Origin: an uncultured Collinsella sp.
Lineage (GTDB): Bacteria > Actinomycetota > Coriobacteriia > Coriobacteriales > Coriobacteriaceae
Direction: 5' to 3'
Assembly (NCBI GenBank): GCA_900541125.1
Contig: UQIK01000009.1
Coordinates: 25,736 to 89,735 of the forward strand
DNA: 64,000 bases
Positions 1-8,481 of the stretch are shown one piece after another. Position numbers and translations under genes: made by a program. A model generated the notes under the pieces. That model was not told the origin of the DNA. It ran no database searches and was given only the letters and a program-made list of their open reading frames with translations. Within the stretch, counting starts at the first letter, position 1. Every line of letters starts with the position of its first letter.

Positions 1-1109
1 CGTCGGGCGACACATAGACCAGGTCGCGATAGGCCAGTTGACCCAGCGTGGCGTCGCGGTCGGCTACGATCAGCGTGCGCAGCGAAAGCACGCCGGTCAG
101 CATGCCGCTCGGATCCTCGGTATAGACGTAGTAGACGCTCTCGAAGTCCTCGTCGAGCTCGCGAATCGCCTCGATGGCGTCACCGACCGTTGCCGTGGCG
201 GGCAGGGAGACAAACTCCGAGGTCATGATGCGGCCGGCGGTGTTGTCCTCATACCCCAGCAGGTTACGAATCGCCTTCTCCTCCTTGACGCCCATCAGGC
301 GCAGGAGCTTCTCGGCCTTCTCGTAATCGAGCTCGTCGATCAGGTCGGCGGCGTCGTCCGGGTCCATCATGGCCAGCATCGACGATGCGTCCGTGTCGGA
401 CAGGCCCTCGAGCATCTCGGTCATAAGCTCGTCGTCATCGAACTCCGAGATGGCCTCGGCGGCCTGGGCAGTATCGAGCTGTGCAAACACCTGCGCACGC
501 AGGCGCGGGTCGAGCTGCTCGATAATGTCGGCGATGTCGGCAGGGTGCAGCTCGCCGAGCGTCTTATGCGACACCGAGAGTTGAATGTTCTTGGTCGAGC
601 GATCGAGCAGGTCCATGTAGGACCAAGCGATGATGTCCTCACTGAGCGGCTTGCCCAGGTGCTTCATAAAGCCTTCGACGATATGCTCGAGCGCGGGGCT
701 GATGGCGCGTAGCAGACCGCGGGCGCCCACTTCGGCGCCCAGCAGGCGCAGCTGATTTTCGCCCGACATGGAAAACTTGATGTCGTTTACGCGCACGACT
801 TTCATGCCCTGCGTGTCGACGATCTGCTTGTTGAGCACGTCGCGGGCAAGCAAGAGTTCGGTCGGCTGCAGGTACGAAAAACGGATTTCGGTGGCCGACG
901 TCTTAAGGTGTACACCCGTCTCGTCGATACGGTCGACCCATTTGCGCCAGCTGATCATAAACGGTGTCTTGCCGGGTCCGCGGAACGCGAGCGACGTCAC
1001 GTGCGGAAAAACTTCGCCGGTAGCAATGCCAAAATCGTTCACCACGCCGAGCTTTTCGCCGTCGACGTCCAAGACCGGCAATTTGAGCATCTCACTCAGA
1101 TAATTCAAT
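1..1109 (-). CDS. PRC-barrel / MgtE N-terminal / CBS domain protein, partial
   Basis: The frame is open to the left edge, so the C-terminus is missing. The translation begins MNYLSEMLKLPVLDVDGEKL, a PRC-barrel-like start (about residues 1-80). An MgtE N-terminal superhelical region follows, with repeats such as LHPADIADIIEQLDPR and MMDPDDAADLIDELD. Then comes a CBS region (MTSEFVSLPATATVGDAI, YYVYTEDPSGMLTGVLSLR). In MgtE channels the N and CBS domains sense cytosolic Mg2+. Whether a membrane domain follows lies outside the window; many actinobacterial PRC-MgtE_N-CBS proteins lack one. The chosen start is TTG at 1109, five bases after a GGAG; ATG at 1091 is the alternative. Function as a Mg2+-responsive protein is inferred from domains only. 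Confidence 0.8.
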
Positions 1110-1436
1110 GGTGCTCCCCATCATTATTCCTCCAGACGCGGCCGCGCGTGCGGCGTCCGGGGGCTTCTGGATATGTATACGCATGCGCGGGCGGCACGCC
1201 GCTCGACGCTTACACCCCGTGCATGCGCAAAAAGCACCTGCATGGGGTCATCGACTGTATGGTCGAGGTTTGGATTTCACCTGTAACCTTTCTCTTGACC
1301 CTCATTAACCGCAGTAACTATAGCATCAGCATCGCCCTGCGGCATCGAATTTATGCGCTGCACATTGCAGGCATACCAAACGCTGGCGCATCCGTGACAT
1401 AGCCGTTGGGGACGTTCTTAAACGACCACCCAATGA
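1110..1436. other. Intergenic region with one degenerate F-type repeat
   Basis: No convincing gene is present. It holds the upstream region of the MgtE-like gene and the 3' flank of the deacetylase-like gene. Near 1404-1427 lies TTGGGGACGTTCTTAAACG, a degenerate relative of the F repeats at 9795, 9828 and 62429. Its short stem is changed on both sides (CGTT/AACG in place of CATT/AATG). The remainder shows nothing I can name. Confidence 0.5.
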
Positions 1437-2843
1437 CTACTCTGTGGTGTCGTCGTCCTCGGCAAGTTGGGGGAACACGGCGTCCTTGGGCATGGTGGCC
1501 TTCGTCAGCGAGGTGAGCTTTTTGCTCAGCGACGTGTCCGTCTTAACCAGGTCGCTGAGCGTCACGATCTTGTAGCCGTCGGCAATGAGGCCGTCGATGA
1601 TCTGCGGCAGTGCCTCAAGCGTCTGCTCGGCGCATTCATCGTTATCGGTCAGCAACACGATATTGCCCGGCGTCACCGAATCGAGCACCGTCGAGACCTG
1701 CTCGTCGGCACCGTTGAGCAGCCAGTCGCCCGAGTCAATATTCCACGAGACCACGGCGGAGACCAGGTCCATCGCATCAATCCAGTCTTGCTTGTCAAAG
1801 GCAGCGTAGGGAGCACGCAGTAGCATCGTCTTCACGCCGGTCGCCGACTTAATCGCATCGGCGCCTTTCGTGATCTGCTCGCGTACCGCCTCACGGTCCT
1901 GACCCTTGAGCGAATCGTCGCTGTAGCTGTTGGATCCGATTTCGCACCCGGCATCGACAATCGCCTTGGCCGTGGCAGGCGAGGCCTCGGCCGCATCGCC
2001 CGAAAAGAAGAACGTCGCGGTGACGCCCTTCTCCTTGAGTACCTGCAAAATCTGCTTGGTCGCACCGCTCGGACCCTCGTCAAACGTCAGCGCCACGTAC
2101 TTTTCGTTGCCCTTGGGCGCCACGCTGGCGCACGCAACGACGCAATCGGTGGCGGGCACAACCTCGCCGCGGTCCTGCGTCTTGCCCGACTGCTCACCAA
2201 CCCACACCTCGGAGCGGCCCTGGACACCCCACGTCTGCACATACTCGATAGCGCCCGTGCCCTCGACCTTGAGCTTGGGCTCGATAACCGTAGCCTGAAC
2301 CTCGTGCTTCTCGTAGGTGTTACGGCCATCCTTGACCGTCACCTTCTCGCCGCCCTCAAGTTCGCGGCTATCCCATTTGCCCTGCTTCACGCGCTTGCCG
2401 TCGACCTTCACCGACAGCTTTTCGCCCCCATGGCGCTTGAGCACGCTGTCATCGACGGCCAGCAGGTCGCCTGCGTCGTAGGTGTCAGTCAACTCCTGGT
2501 CGTCGATGAGATTCTGCAGCGTAGAGCCCACACGCACCGCGGTCTTCTGGCCGTTGAGCTCCACGTCCACACTGCGGTTGACGTAGCCCACGACGGCAGC
2601 GATAAACAGCACGAGCGCGCAACCCACGGCGATGAGCGCATAGGGCAGGCGAGATGAACGACGGGGTGTGCGGCTGTTGCCGATGCGCGCACTGCGGTCG
2701 CTAAAGCCGCGGCTATGGTTGAGGTACATCGCGCCGGGCTTACGGTGACGTTTGCGCTGACCGCTGGGCAGCTGCCCCAGGTCGCGGCGCGCCGTCGGAC
2801 GCGCACCCGAACGCCCGTTTAAGTTGGATCCGTTTTGGCGCAT
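1437..2843 (-). CDS. NodB-fold polysaccharide deacetylase-like membrane protein, catalytic residues lost
   Basis: 468 aa. A basic N-terminal tail (1-65) precedes one membrane segment (about 68-87), then an extracytoplasmic region of beta-rich repeats (90-200) and a NodB-homology domain (about 245-430). The five NodB motifs can be found but are degraded. Motif 1 is TFDEGPS (253-259; usual TFDDGPS). The HxxxH metal motif is replaced by SNSYSDD (304-310), with neither histidine. Motif 3 is RAPYAAF (343-349) and motif 4 keeps DSGDW (370-374). The motif-5 histidine is replaced in LLTDN (397-401). Family members deacetylate peptidoglycan or chitin-type polymers with a bound metal; this one probably does not and may bind glycan instead. 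ATG 2843 has a strong GGGGGAGGG upstream. Confidence 0.82.
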   Translation of the reverse strand: MRQNGSNLNGRSGARPTARRDLGQLPSGQRKRHRKPGAMYLNHSRGFSDRSARIGNSRTPRRSSRLPYALIAVGCALVLFIAAVVGYVNRSVDVELNGQKTAVRVGSTLQNLIDDQELTDTYDAGDLLAVDDSVLKRHGGEKLSVKVDGKRVKQGKWDSRELEGGEKVTVKDGRNTYEKHEVQATVIEPKLKVEGTGAIEYVQTWGVQGRSEVWVGEQSGKTQDRGEVVPATDCVVACASVAPKGNEKYVALTFDEGPSGATKQILQVLKEKGVTATFFFSGDAAEASPATAKAIVDAGCEIGSNSYSDDSLKGQDREAVREQITKGADAIKSATGVKTMLLRAPYAAFDKQDWIDAMDLVSAVVSWNIDSGDWLLNGADEQVSTVLDSVTPGNIVLLTDNDECAEQTLEALPQIIDGLIADGYKIVTLSDLVKTDTSLSKKLTSLTKATMPKDAVFPQLAEDDDTTE

Positions 2844-2864
2844 GTGCCCTCCCCCATAAACACA

Positions 2865-2894
2865 GCAAGCCGGAGCAACAGGTCTCCGGCTTGC
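2865..2894 (-). terminator. Hairpin downstream of PRC-barrel gene
   Basis: A perfect 11-bp stem (GCAAGCCGGAG / CTCCGGCTTGC) lies just after the stop of the PRC-barrel gene and before the deacetylase-like start. There is no long T-run, so termination efficiency is uncertain. Confidence 0.6.
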
Positions 2895-2915
2895 CTCCCA
2901 TCATTTGGTACGTCG

Positions 2916-3671
2916 CTATTTTGTAGCTTTTGACGAGCCTCCGCTCGCCTTTTGGTATTCGTCCTTAAAGGCCTTGAACATGCCGCGCGTCTTGCCGAGC
3001 TGCTTGCCCAGTGCGCGACTGCCCTTGTCCACGGCAACCGATCCCTTGTCGTCGAGCACCTTGGCACCCTTTTTGACCTTGTCGCCCACCACGACGCTGG
3101 CCTCGGCGGCCTTGGCAGCCGCACCGCCCGAATACCCGAGCGACTTGACCTCGTCCGAGACGACCATCGCGCCGTTCTCGTAGCCGCGCAGCATCGTCGG
3201 CGGCACCTGCGTGTCACCAACCAAAACGCTCGAAGCAGCACCGGCGGTCACATAGAATGCCTGCACGATGCCCGAGCGCGGCTTGAACTCAACGTCCGAG
3301 CAATAGCCCACGACGTCGCCCGATTCCGTGCGCACGTCCATACCGACCCAGATGATGCAATCGTCCAGGTTGATGTCGAGGCGCTTGGCGGCGGCGGCAT
3401 CGTACGTGTCCTTAACGTCATCGACCGCAATGGCGCCCTCGTAGACACCAATGGCGTCGAGCGCTACGAATCGATCGGGACGCTCGATCATGCCCGCGAT
3501 ATCGGACTGGCGGACCATAAAGCCGACCACGCGCGTACCGCCCGGGGTAAAGACCGGAAAGTGAATCTTTCCGAGCTTTTTAGGGCTGCGCGGCGTGCCG
3601 TCCTTTTTGGTGCGCTTGTCCTCGGTAGGCTTGCGATAGATCTTGGCGCCGACAAAATCCCCGGCGCGCAT
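2916..3671 (-). CDS. PRC-barrel domain protein
   Basis: 251 aa, soluble. The N-terminal half contains PRC-barrel-like strands (GAKIYRKPTEDKR, LGKIHFPVFTPGGTRVVGFMV). A second barrel-like segment follows (WVGMDVRTESGDVVGYCSDVEF). The C-terminal 80 residues are Lys/Ala-rich and probably helical or disordered. PRC barrels act as protein- or RNA-interaction modules; no enzymatic residue is evident. Its ATG overlaps the stop of the upstream YtxH-like gene (TAATG), so the two are probably translationally coupled. The exact role is unknown. Confidence 0.75.
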   Translation of the reverse strand: MRAGDFVGAKIYRKPTEDKRTKKDGTPRSPKKLGKIHFPVFTPGGTRVVGFMVRQSDIAGMIERPDRFVALDAIGVYEGAIAVDDVKDTYDAAAAKRLDINLDDCIIWVGMDVRTESGDVVGYCSDVEFKPRSGIVQAFYVTAGAASSVLVGDTQVPPTMLRGYENGAMVVSDEVKSLGYSGGAAAKAAEASVVVGDKVKKGAKVLDDKGSVAVDKGSRALGKQLGKTRGMFKAFKDEYQKASGGSSKATK

Positions 3672-4060
3672 TATGCCTCGGTCGAGGGCTCCGCAGCCTC
3701 GGTATCAGCCTCGACGGCGTTCTCGACCACGACGTCGGCGGCAGGCGTCACGTTGCCGCCCGAAATGGCGTCGTTGAGCTGCTCGCGCAGCTGGTCCATG
3801 CGCTCGCGGGCCAGGTCGACCTTGGCGCGCAGGTCGTCGGTCTTGGCGTCGACCATCGGGCCAAAGTCATTCACCGCAGCACGGGCCTCCTCGGCGCTGT
3901 GCTCGTAGGTGTCGCGCATATTGTCCCAGGCGTCGTTGGCGATATCGGCAGCCATGGCGCGGGTCTCGGCGCCCGAGCGCGGGGCCAGAGCAACGCCGAC
4001 AATAGCGCCGGCAGCGGCACCAAAAAGTGCGCCGGAGACAAAGCTGAAAGTCTTACCCAT
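3671..4060 (-). CDS. YtxH-like small membrane protein
   Basis: 129 aa. Starts MGKTFSFVSGALFGAAAGAIVGVALAP: one glycine/alanine-rich membrane segment followed by SGAETR, the usual YtxH signature. A long amphipathic helical region follows (DLRAKVDLARERMDQLREQL), with an acidic Ala/Glu-rich tail. YtxH proteins are associated with envelope stress, but their biochemical role is not established. ATG 4060 (or 4066 in the same frame) follows AGGAGAGGA; longer extensions lack a ribosome site. Co-transcribed with the PRC-barrel gene. Confidence 0.8.
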   Translation of the reverse strand: MGKTFSFVSGALFGAAAGAIVGVALAPRSGAETRAMAADIANDAWDNMRDTYEHSAEEARAAVNDFGPMVDAKTDDLRAKVDLARERMDQLREQLNDAISGGNVTPAADVVVENAVEADTEAAEPSTEA

Positions 4061-4196
4061 GATCATTCCTCTCCTGCGGGCACGTCGGTGCCCACCGTTT
4101 GAATGCTGTCCATTATACCCGCAGCGCATCACTTGCCGCTCCGCTCATCTGCGTACGGCAAAGGCGCAGGTATGTGATGGTGATAAACGCGTAGGC

Positions 4197-5006
4197 CTAC
4201 TCCTGGGGCATAGCCGGCATGGCCACCGTGGCACCCGGGTCCTCGCCGGCGCCGTCCACGAGCGGCAGGCCGCCCTCATGCGCAGGTCCTGCCGGAACCG
4301 TCGCCGCACCGCCAAAGACGGCAGCGGAGGCCTCGTGGTTCTCGGCAACCGCGCCCTCGGTATCAATCGCCACCTGGGGCTCATCGTCAAAGTTGGGGAC
4401 GCTCTGGGGCTCGGCGGCAACGGGCTCGGCGTCGACCGGCGCATCGCCCTCGTCAGCGCCCTCGTCCTCGGCAGCATCTTCGCCGTTCGCAGCGGCGACG
4501 GCCTCGTGAGGATCCTTGCCCTCGGCCTCGGCGCGCATGCCCAGCACCAGGTTGCGCAGGCCCGCGACCGTGCCTTCCACGTCGGGGGCAGGCTGGTCGG
4601 CGTGCAGGTACGCCCAGTCCATCATAAAGGTGGCCGAAGACAGCGCGCCGATGGCCAGCGCGTCGTCGGGGCACGAAAGCTCAACCTCAAAGACGCGCTC
4701 GTCGTGCTCGCTTACGCGCGTGCGGCCGCACGAGATGCTGCCGGCAAGCCCGGTCTCGTTCATGAGCTCGACCGTCACATGCTCAAGCAGATGGCAAAGC
4801 TCGGTCTGGCCCATGCAGTCCTGGAACTCGCGGCCGGAATCACCCAGGCACAGGTGCTTGGCAATCGCCGGCACCAGGTAGTACACGCGCGCCGTGGCCT
4901 CGATATCCTCCGAGGTCATGAGCGGCATGCCGGGGTTCACCAGCACATGCGCGCAGATCTTGTCCTCGCTGACGGTGACCTTAAGGATGTTGAACAGGCC
5001 TGCCAT
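4197..5006 (-). CDS. Stand-alone cyanophycin-synthetase N-terminal-like domain protein
   Basis: 269 aa. Residues about 1-170 resemble the N-terminal domain of cyanophycin synthetase: the segment HLLEHVTVELM, then SCGRTR, then ERVFEVELSC, in the same order and spacing as HxxEHxxLEL...GRTR...VFEY there. The ATP-grasp and Mur-ligase domains of cyanophycin synthetase are absent. The C-terminal 100 residues are acidic, Ala/Pro-rich and low complexity. A peptide-binding or structural role is possible; no function is established. GGGGAG precedes the ATG. It sits between the YtxH-like and CNNM-type genes, all on the same strand. Confidence 0.6.
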   Translation of the reverse strand: MAGLFNILKVTVSEDKICAHVLVNPGMPLMTSEDIEATARVYYLVPAIAKHLCLGDSGREFQDCMGQTELCHLLEHVTVELMNETGLAGSISCGRTRVSEHDERVFEVELSCPDDALAIGALSSATFMMDWAYLHADQPAPDVEGTVAGLRNLVLGMRAEAEGKDPHEAVAAANGEDAAEDEGADEGDAPVDAEPVAAEPQSVPNFDDEPQVAIDTEGAVAENHEASAAVFGGAATVPAGPAHEGGLPLVDGAGEDPGATVAMPAMPQE

Positions 5007-5030
5007 AACTCTCCCCTACTCTTCCTTGTC

Positions 5031-6404
5031 CTACTCGTCGCCGTCGTGCGGATTCGCGGAACCCGCACCCGACGACGTCGGCTCGTCTACCGAAGACTCG
5101 GAATCCTTCTTATCGGCTTCGGCCGGAGCGATCACGCGAATGAGCGAGATGCGCTGGCCACGCATCGACTGCACTTTAAACTTGTACCCCGCGACCTCAA
5201 ACACCTCTCCGATGTCGGGCACCGAGTCACAAAGCTCCAAGATCCAGCCGGCGATGGTCTCATAATCATCGCTTTCCTCGAGCGGCCAACCAAGCTCAAT
5301 CGCGTCATCGCACGAAAAACGCCCATCAACGAGCCACTCGCGGCGCGAAAGGCGCGTGAGATACTTGTTGTCGGGGTCGAACTCGTCCTCGATCTCGCCG
5401 ACGATCTCCTCGACGATGTCCTCGATGGTGATGATGCCGGCCGTGCCGCCGTACTCGTCCACGACCACCACGATCTGGTCGTGCGAGGTCTGCATCTCGG
5501 ACAGCAGCGGCAGGATGTCCTTGGTGTCGGGTACAAAGGTGGCGTCGCGCAAATAGCTGGCGATGGGCTGGTCGCCCTTGCCGTCGAGCGCGGGCTGGAT
5601 CAGGTCCTTGATGTGCGCGATGCCCGCGACGTTGTCGGGATCCTCGTGATAGACGGGGATGCGGCTGAAGCCGGTCTGGCGCATGGTGGACAACACGTCG
5701 GCGACCGTCTCGTCGTCCTCGCACATGGTGGTGTCCACGCGCGGCACCATGACCTCACGGGCAACGGTGTCGCCCAGGTCGAAGATCTCGTGGATCATGC
5801 GCTTTTCCTCGTCGAGCAGGTCGTCCTGCTCCGAGACCATGTACTTGATCTCCTCCTCCGAGACGTTCTGGCGATCGTCGGCGCTCTTGATGCGCAGGAT
5901 GCGAGCCAGACCATCGGAGCAGGCGCCGGTCAGCCACACGAGCGGACGGGCGATCTTCTGGAACACGGAAAGCGGGCCCACGACCTGCTTGGACACGCCC
6001 TCGGCATTGGCCAGGCCGATGCGCTTGGGGACGAGCTCGCCGATCACGATGGATACGAAGGCGACCGCGACGGTGATGATGACCGGCGCCAGGCCGCGCG
6101 CGATGGCGGAGAGCGGCGCGATGCCAAAGCTCATGAGCCACGTGGCGAGCGGGTCGGACAGACTCGTCGAGGCGACGGCGGACGAGGCGAAGCCCACGAG
6201 CGTGATGGCGACCTGGATGGTGGCGAGCAGCTGGTCGGAGTCGGCAGCCAGCTTAATGGCACGCTCGGCGCGCTTGTCGCCTTCCTCGGCCTCGTGCTCC
6301 AGCACGGCGCGCTTGGCCGTGGTGAGCGCCATCTCAGACATAGAGAAGTAGCCGTTGATGAGGGTCAAAACGAGAGTGGTGATAAGGGAGATGGTTATGT
6401 CCAT
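5031..6404 (-). CDS. CNNM/HlyC-CorC family transporter-associated protein
   Basis: 457 aa. A DUF21/CNNM membrane domain (about 1-190; begins MDITISLITTLVLTLINGYFSMSE) is followed by paired CBS modules (about 205-335, with VMVPRVDTTMCEDDE and IPVYHEDPDNVAGIAHIKDL). A CorC_HlyC C-terminal domain follows (about 350-430). This architecture is linked to Mg2+/Co2+ export or regulation in homologues and is often mis-called hemolysin. The acidic/Ser tail is probably disordered. The start at 6404 is the first ATG at the membrane domain; GGAGG lies 15 bases upstream, longer than usual, so the start is moderately sure. Confidence 0.88.
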   Translation of the reverse strand: MDITISLITTLVLTLINGYFSMSEMALTTAKRAVLEHEAEEGDKRAERAIKLAADSDQLLATIQVAITLVGFASSAVASTSLSDPLATWLMSFGIAPLSAIARGLAPVIITVAVAFVSIVIGELVPKRIGLANAEGVSKQVVGPLSVFQKIARPLVWLTGACSDGLARILRIKSADDRQNVSEEEIKYMVSEQDDLLDEEKRMIHEIFDLGDTVAREVMVPRVDTTMCEDDETVADVLSTMRQTGFSRIPVYHEDPDNVAGIAHIKDLIQPALDGKGDQPIASYLRDATFVPDTKDILPLLSEMQTSHDQIVVVVDEYGGTAGIITIEDIVEEIVGEIEDEFDPDNKYLTRLSRREWLVDGRFSCDDAIELGWPLEESDDYETIAGWILELCDSVPDIGEVFEVAGYKFKVQSMRGQRISLIRVIAPAEADKKDSESSVDEPTSSGAGSANPHDGDE

Positions 6405-6514
6405 CGGGAGTTTCTCGAACCTCCAAGATTCGGGACGTCGGATTAAAACGTTGACGGCGGATACGGCAATTGCACCGGCGCCCAAACAAGGACGCGGGCG
6501 CGCAGGCGTGGTCG

Positions 6515-7198
6515 CTAGATTACGAAGAGAATCACCGCCATGAACTGGAAGATGCTGCCGGCGAGCACCCACAGGTGGAACACGCTGTGCAGGTAGCGCA
6601 CGTTTTTGGCGATATAGAACGGCACGCCCGCGGTGTAGCACACGCCGCCGACGGCGAGCAGGGCAAGTGCCACGGGGTTGAGCAGCGACACGAGCTCAGG
6701 CAGCTTAAAGACAACGAGCCAGCCCATCAGCAGGTAGACCAGACCGCTTACCCAGTGCGGTTGACGCTCGCGCATAAAGCACTCGAGGGCGATGCCGATG
6801 ATGGCGATGGCCCATACGGCAAAGAACAGCACAGCGCCGCCGTCGTTTGCGAGCGTGATAAGGCAAAACGGCGTATAGCTGCCGGCAATGAGCAGGTAGA
6901 TGCAGCTGTGGTCGATGATGCGAAACACGCGCTTGGCGTGCGCGGGCTGAATCGCGTGGTAGAGCGTGGAGGCTAGGTATTCGAGGATAATACTGACGCC
7001 ATAGACAATCGCCGCGGCCATGTGGGCCGGGCCTCCGCCGCGCAGGGCGGCGAATACGATCAGGAGCACCAGGCCCGCGATACCCAGCAGGCAGCCGACA
7101 CCATGGGTGACGGAGTTCATGATCTCCTCGCCCACCGTGTAGTGTGGAACGGCCGCGGTCTTGGGTCGCGGCTTAGAACTGTCGCTCGAATCGGACAT
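6515..7198 (-). CDS. Hemolysin III / PAQR family membrane protein
   Basis: 227 aa with seven predicted membrane spans. PAQR/YqfA landmarks are visible: NSVTHGVG near the start, SILYH-like STLYHAI in the second helix, DHSCIYLLIAGSYTP, and a late HSVFHLWV histidine segment. The conserved His/Asp residues form a zinc site in eukaryotic PAQR receptors. Bacterial members are annotated as hemolysin III but have no agreed substrate. ATG 7198 is chosen because GGAGG sits 11 bases upstream; the ATG at 7216 abuts that GGAGG and cannot use it. Confidence 0.87.
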   Translation of the reverse strand: MSDSSDSSKPRPKTAAVPHYTVGEEIMNSVTHGVGCLLGIAGLVLLIVFAALRGGGPAHMAAAIVYGVSIILEYLASTLYHAIQPAHAKRVFRIIDHSCIYLLIAGSYTPFCLITLANDGGAVLFFAVWAIAIIGIALECFMRERQPHWVSGLVYLLMGWLVVFKLPELVSLLNPVALALLAVGGVCYTAGVPFYIAKNVRYLHSVFHLWVLAGSIFQFMAVILFVI

Positions 7199-7306
7199 GC
7201 CGGTTACATCCTCCAACGTAAAGAGTTCTCAACACTATATCAAAGCGTCTAGGTACGTGCGAAATTTGCACCATACGTGACCCTTTGTTTACCCATTCTT
7301 TGCCTG

Positions 7307-7335
7307 TTGACGCATCAACGGCGAACGTCCATAAT
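7307..7335 (+). promoter_or_regulatory. Probable promoter of the alpha/beta hydrolase gene
   Basis: TTGACG (7307-7312) and CATAAT (7330-7335) are separated by 17 bases. About 20 bases further on, GATGT-ATTA-ACATC forms a short palindrome that could be an operator. The region is more AT-rich than its surroundings. Confidence 0.55.
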
Positions 7336-7384
7336 GCGCTTGCATTAAATGTTGATGTATTAACATCTTATAGGAAAGCTTCTT

Positions 7385-8350
7385 ATGTCTCAAAACGCAC
7401 GTTCCCATCGAAAGCTCAAGATAGCCGGCGTCGTTGCGCTGGTGCTCGTTGTCGCGCTGCTGGGGTTTGCCGGCAACTTTCTGTTTGACTTCGCGCTGAA
7501 TCCCCGCGCGCCATACACCATGAAGATGATGCAGGACGGCAAGGACGCCGAAAAGGGCGAGCAGATGGATGCCGAGGAAACCGAGGCGCGGGCGTGGTTT
7601 AAAGAGAACCGCGAGAGCAGCAGCCTCACCGCGGACGACGGGACCGAGCTTGCCGCCTGGTATTTTGCTGCGTCGGAGAGCACGCACGACTACGCCGTCT
7701 GCCTGCATGGATATACCAACGAGCCCATCGGTATGGCCCGATACGTCAAGCGATTCCACGACCGCGGCATGAACGTACTCGCACCCGCCGCCCGCGCCCA
7801 CGAGCGCTCCGGCGGCAACTATATCGGCATGGGCTGGCCCGAGCGCCTTGACATCGTCGCATGGATCGAGCGAATCGTTCAGGCTGACCCCGAGGCACGT
7901 ATCCTGGTCTTTGGCGAGTCGATGGGTGCGGCAACCGCCATGAACGTCGCGGGGGAATCTCTGCCCGCAAACGTGAAATGCATTATCGAGGACTGCGGTT
8001 ATACGAGTGTTTGGGACGAGTTTTCCCTGCAGCTCAAGGACGTGTTCGGCCTGCCCAGCTTTCCCTTGCTCGATGTAGCAAACTTGGTGTGCAACGTGCG
8101 CGCGGGCTACGACTTTCATAAGGCGAGCAGTGTGGAGCAACTCAAACACGCGACGGTTCCCATGTTGTTTATCCACGGCGACCAAGACACCTTTGTGCCG
8201 TACAGCATGCTCGACCAAAACTACGACGCATGCGCCAGCAAGGTCAAGCAAAAGCTCACTATCCATGGCGCCACCCACGCCAAGAGCGCGCAGGTCGACC
8301 CCGAACTCTACTGGAACACGGTCGACAACTTCCTCGACGAGTATTTTTAG
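7385..8350 (+). CDS. Membrane-anchored alpha/beta hydrolase (S33/lipase-like)
   Basis: 321 aa. Basic N-terminus then one membrane segment (about 12-35), so probably anchored with the catalytic domain outside. The serine-hydrolase triad is recognisable: nucleophile Ser179 in GESMG, acid Asp268 in HGDQD, and His298 in GATHAKS. CLHGY near 107-111 supplies the oxyanion region. Similar proteins (YfhR-type, serine aminopeptidase S33) act on acyl esters or peptides; the substrate here is unknown. AGGAAAG precedes the ATG. It is monocistronic, with its own promoter and a strong terminator. Confidence 0.85.
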   Translation: MSQNARSHRKLKIAGVVALVLVVALLGFAGNFLFDFALNPRAPYTMKMMQDGKDAEKGEQMDAEETEARAWFKENRESSSLTADDGTELAAWYFAASESTHDYAVCLHGYTNEPIGMARYVKRFHDRGMNVLAPAARAHERSGGNYIGMGWPERLDIVAWIERIVQADPEARILVFGESMGAATAMNVAGESLPANVKCIIEDCGYTSVWDEFSLQLKDVFGLPSFPLLDVANLVCNVRAGYDFHKASSVEQLKHATVPMLFIHGDQDTFVPYSMLDQNYDACASKVKQKLTIHGATHAKSAQVDPELYWNTVDNFLDEYF

Positions 8351-8395
8351 GAAATAGGACGGTTTACTGGTCTATCTGACCCCCTAGCACTTCCA

Positions 8396-8434
8396 AAAAG
8401 CCGCCCGTGGGCAATGTGCTCACGGGCGGCTTTT
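8396..8434. terminator. Bidirectional intrinsic terminator
   Basis: A 14-bp perfect stem (AAAAGCCGCCCGTG / CACGGGCGGCTTTT) with an 11-base loop lies between two convergent genes. T-tracts are available on both strands. Confidence 0.9.
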
Positions 8435-8481
8435 GCTAACGTTGCGCTACAAAAGCGCTTGATATGTCCAATAGACAGGTG

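Noticed and set aside
38..712. 224-codon plus-strand frame at the left edge
   Set aside because: It is the shadow of the minus-strand MgtE/CBS frame; its translation has no domain and the opposite strand reads as a coherent conserved protein.
3909..6446. 845-codon plus-strand frame
   Set aside because: Overlaps three recognisable minus-strand genes; composition rich in His/Arg/Ala/Asp as expected for a GC-rich antisense frame.
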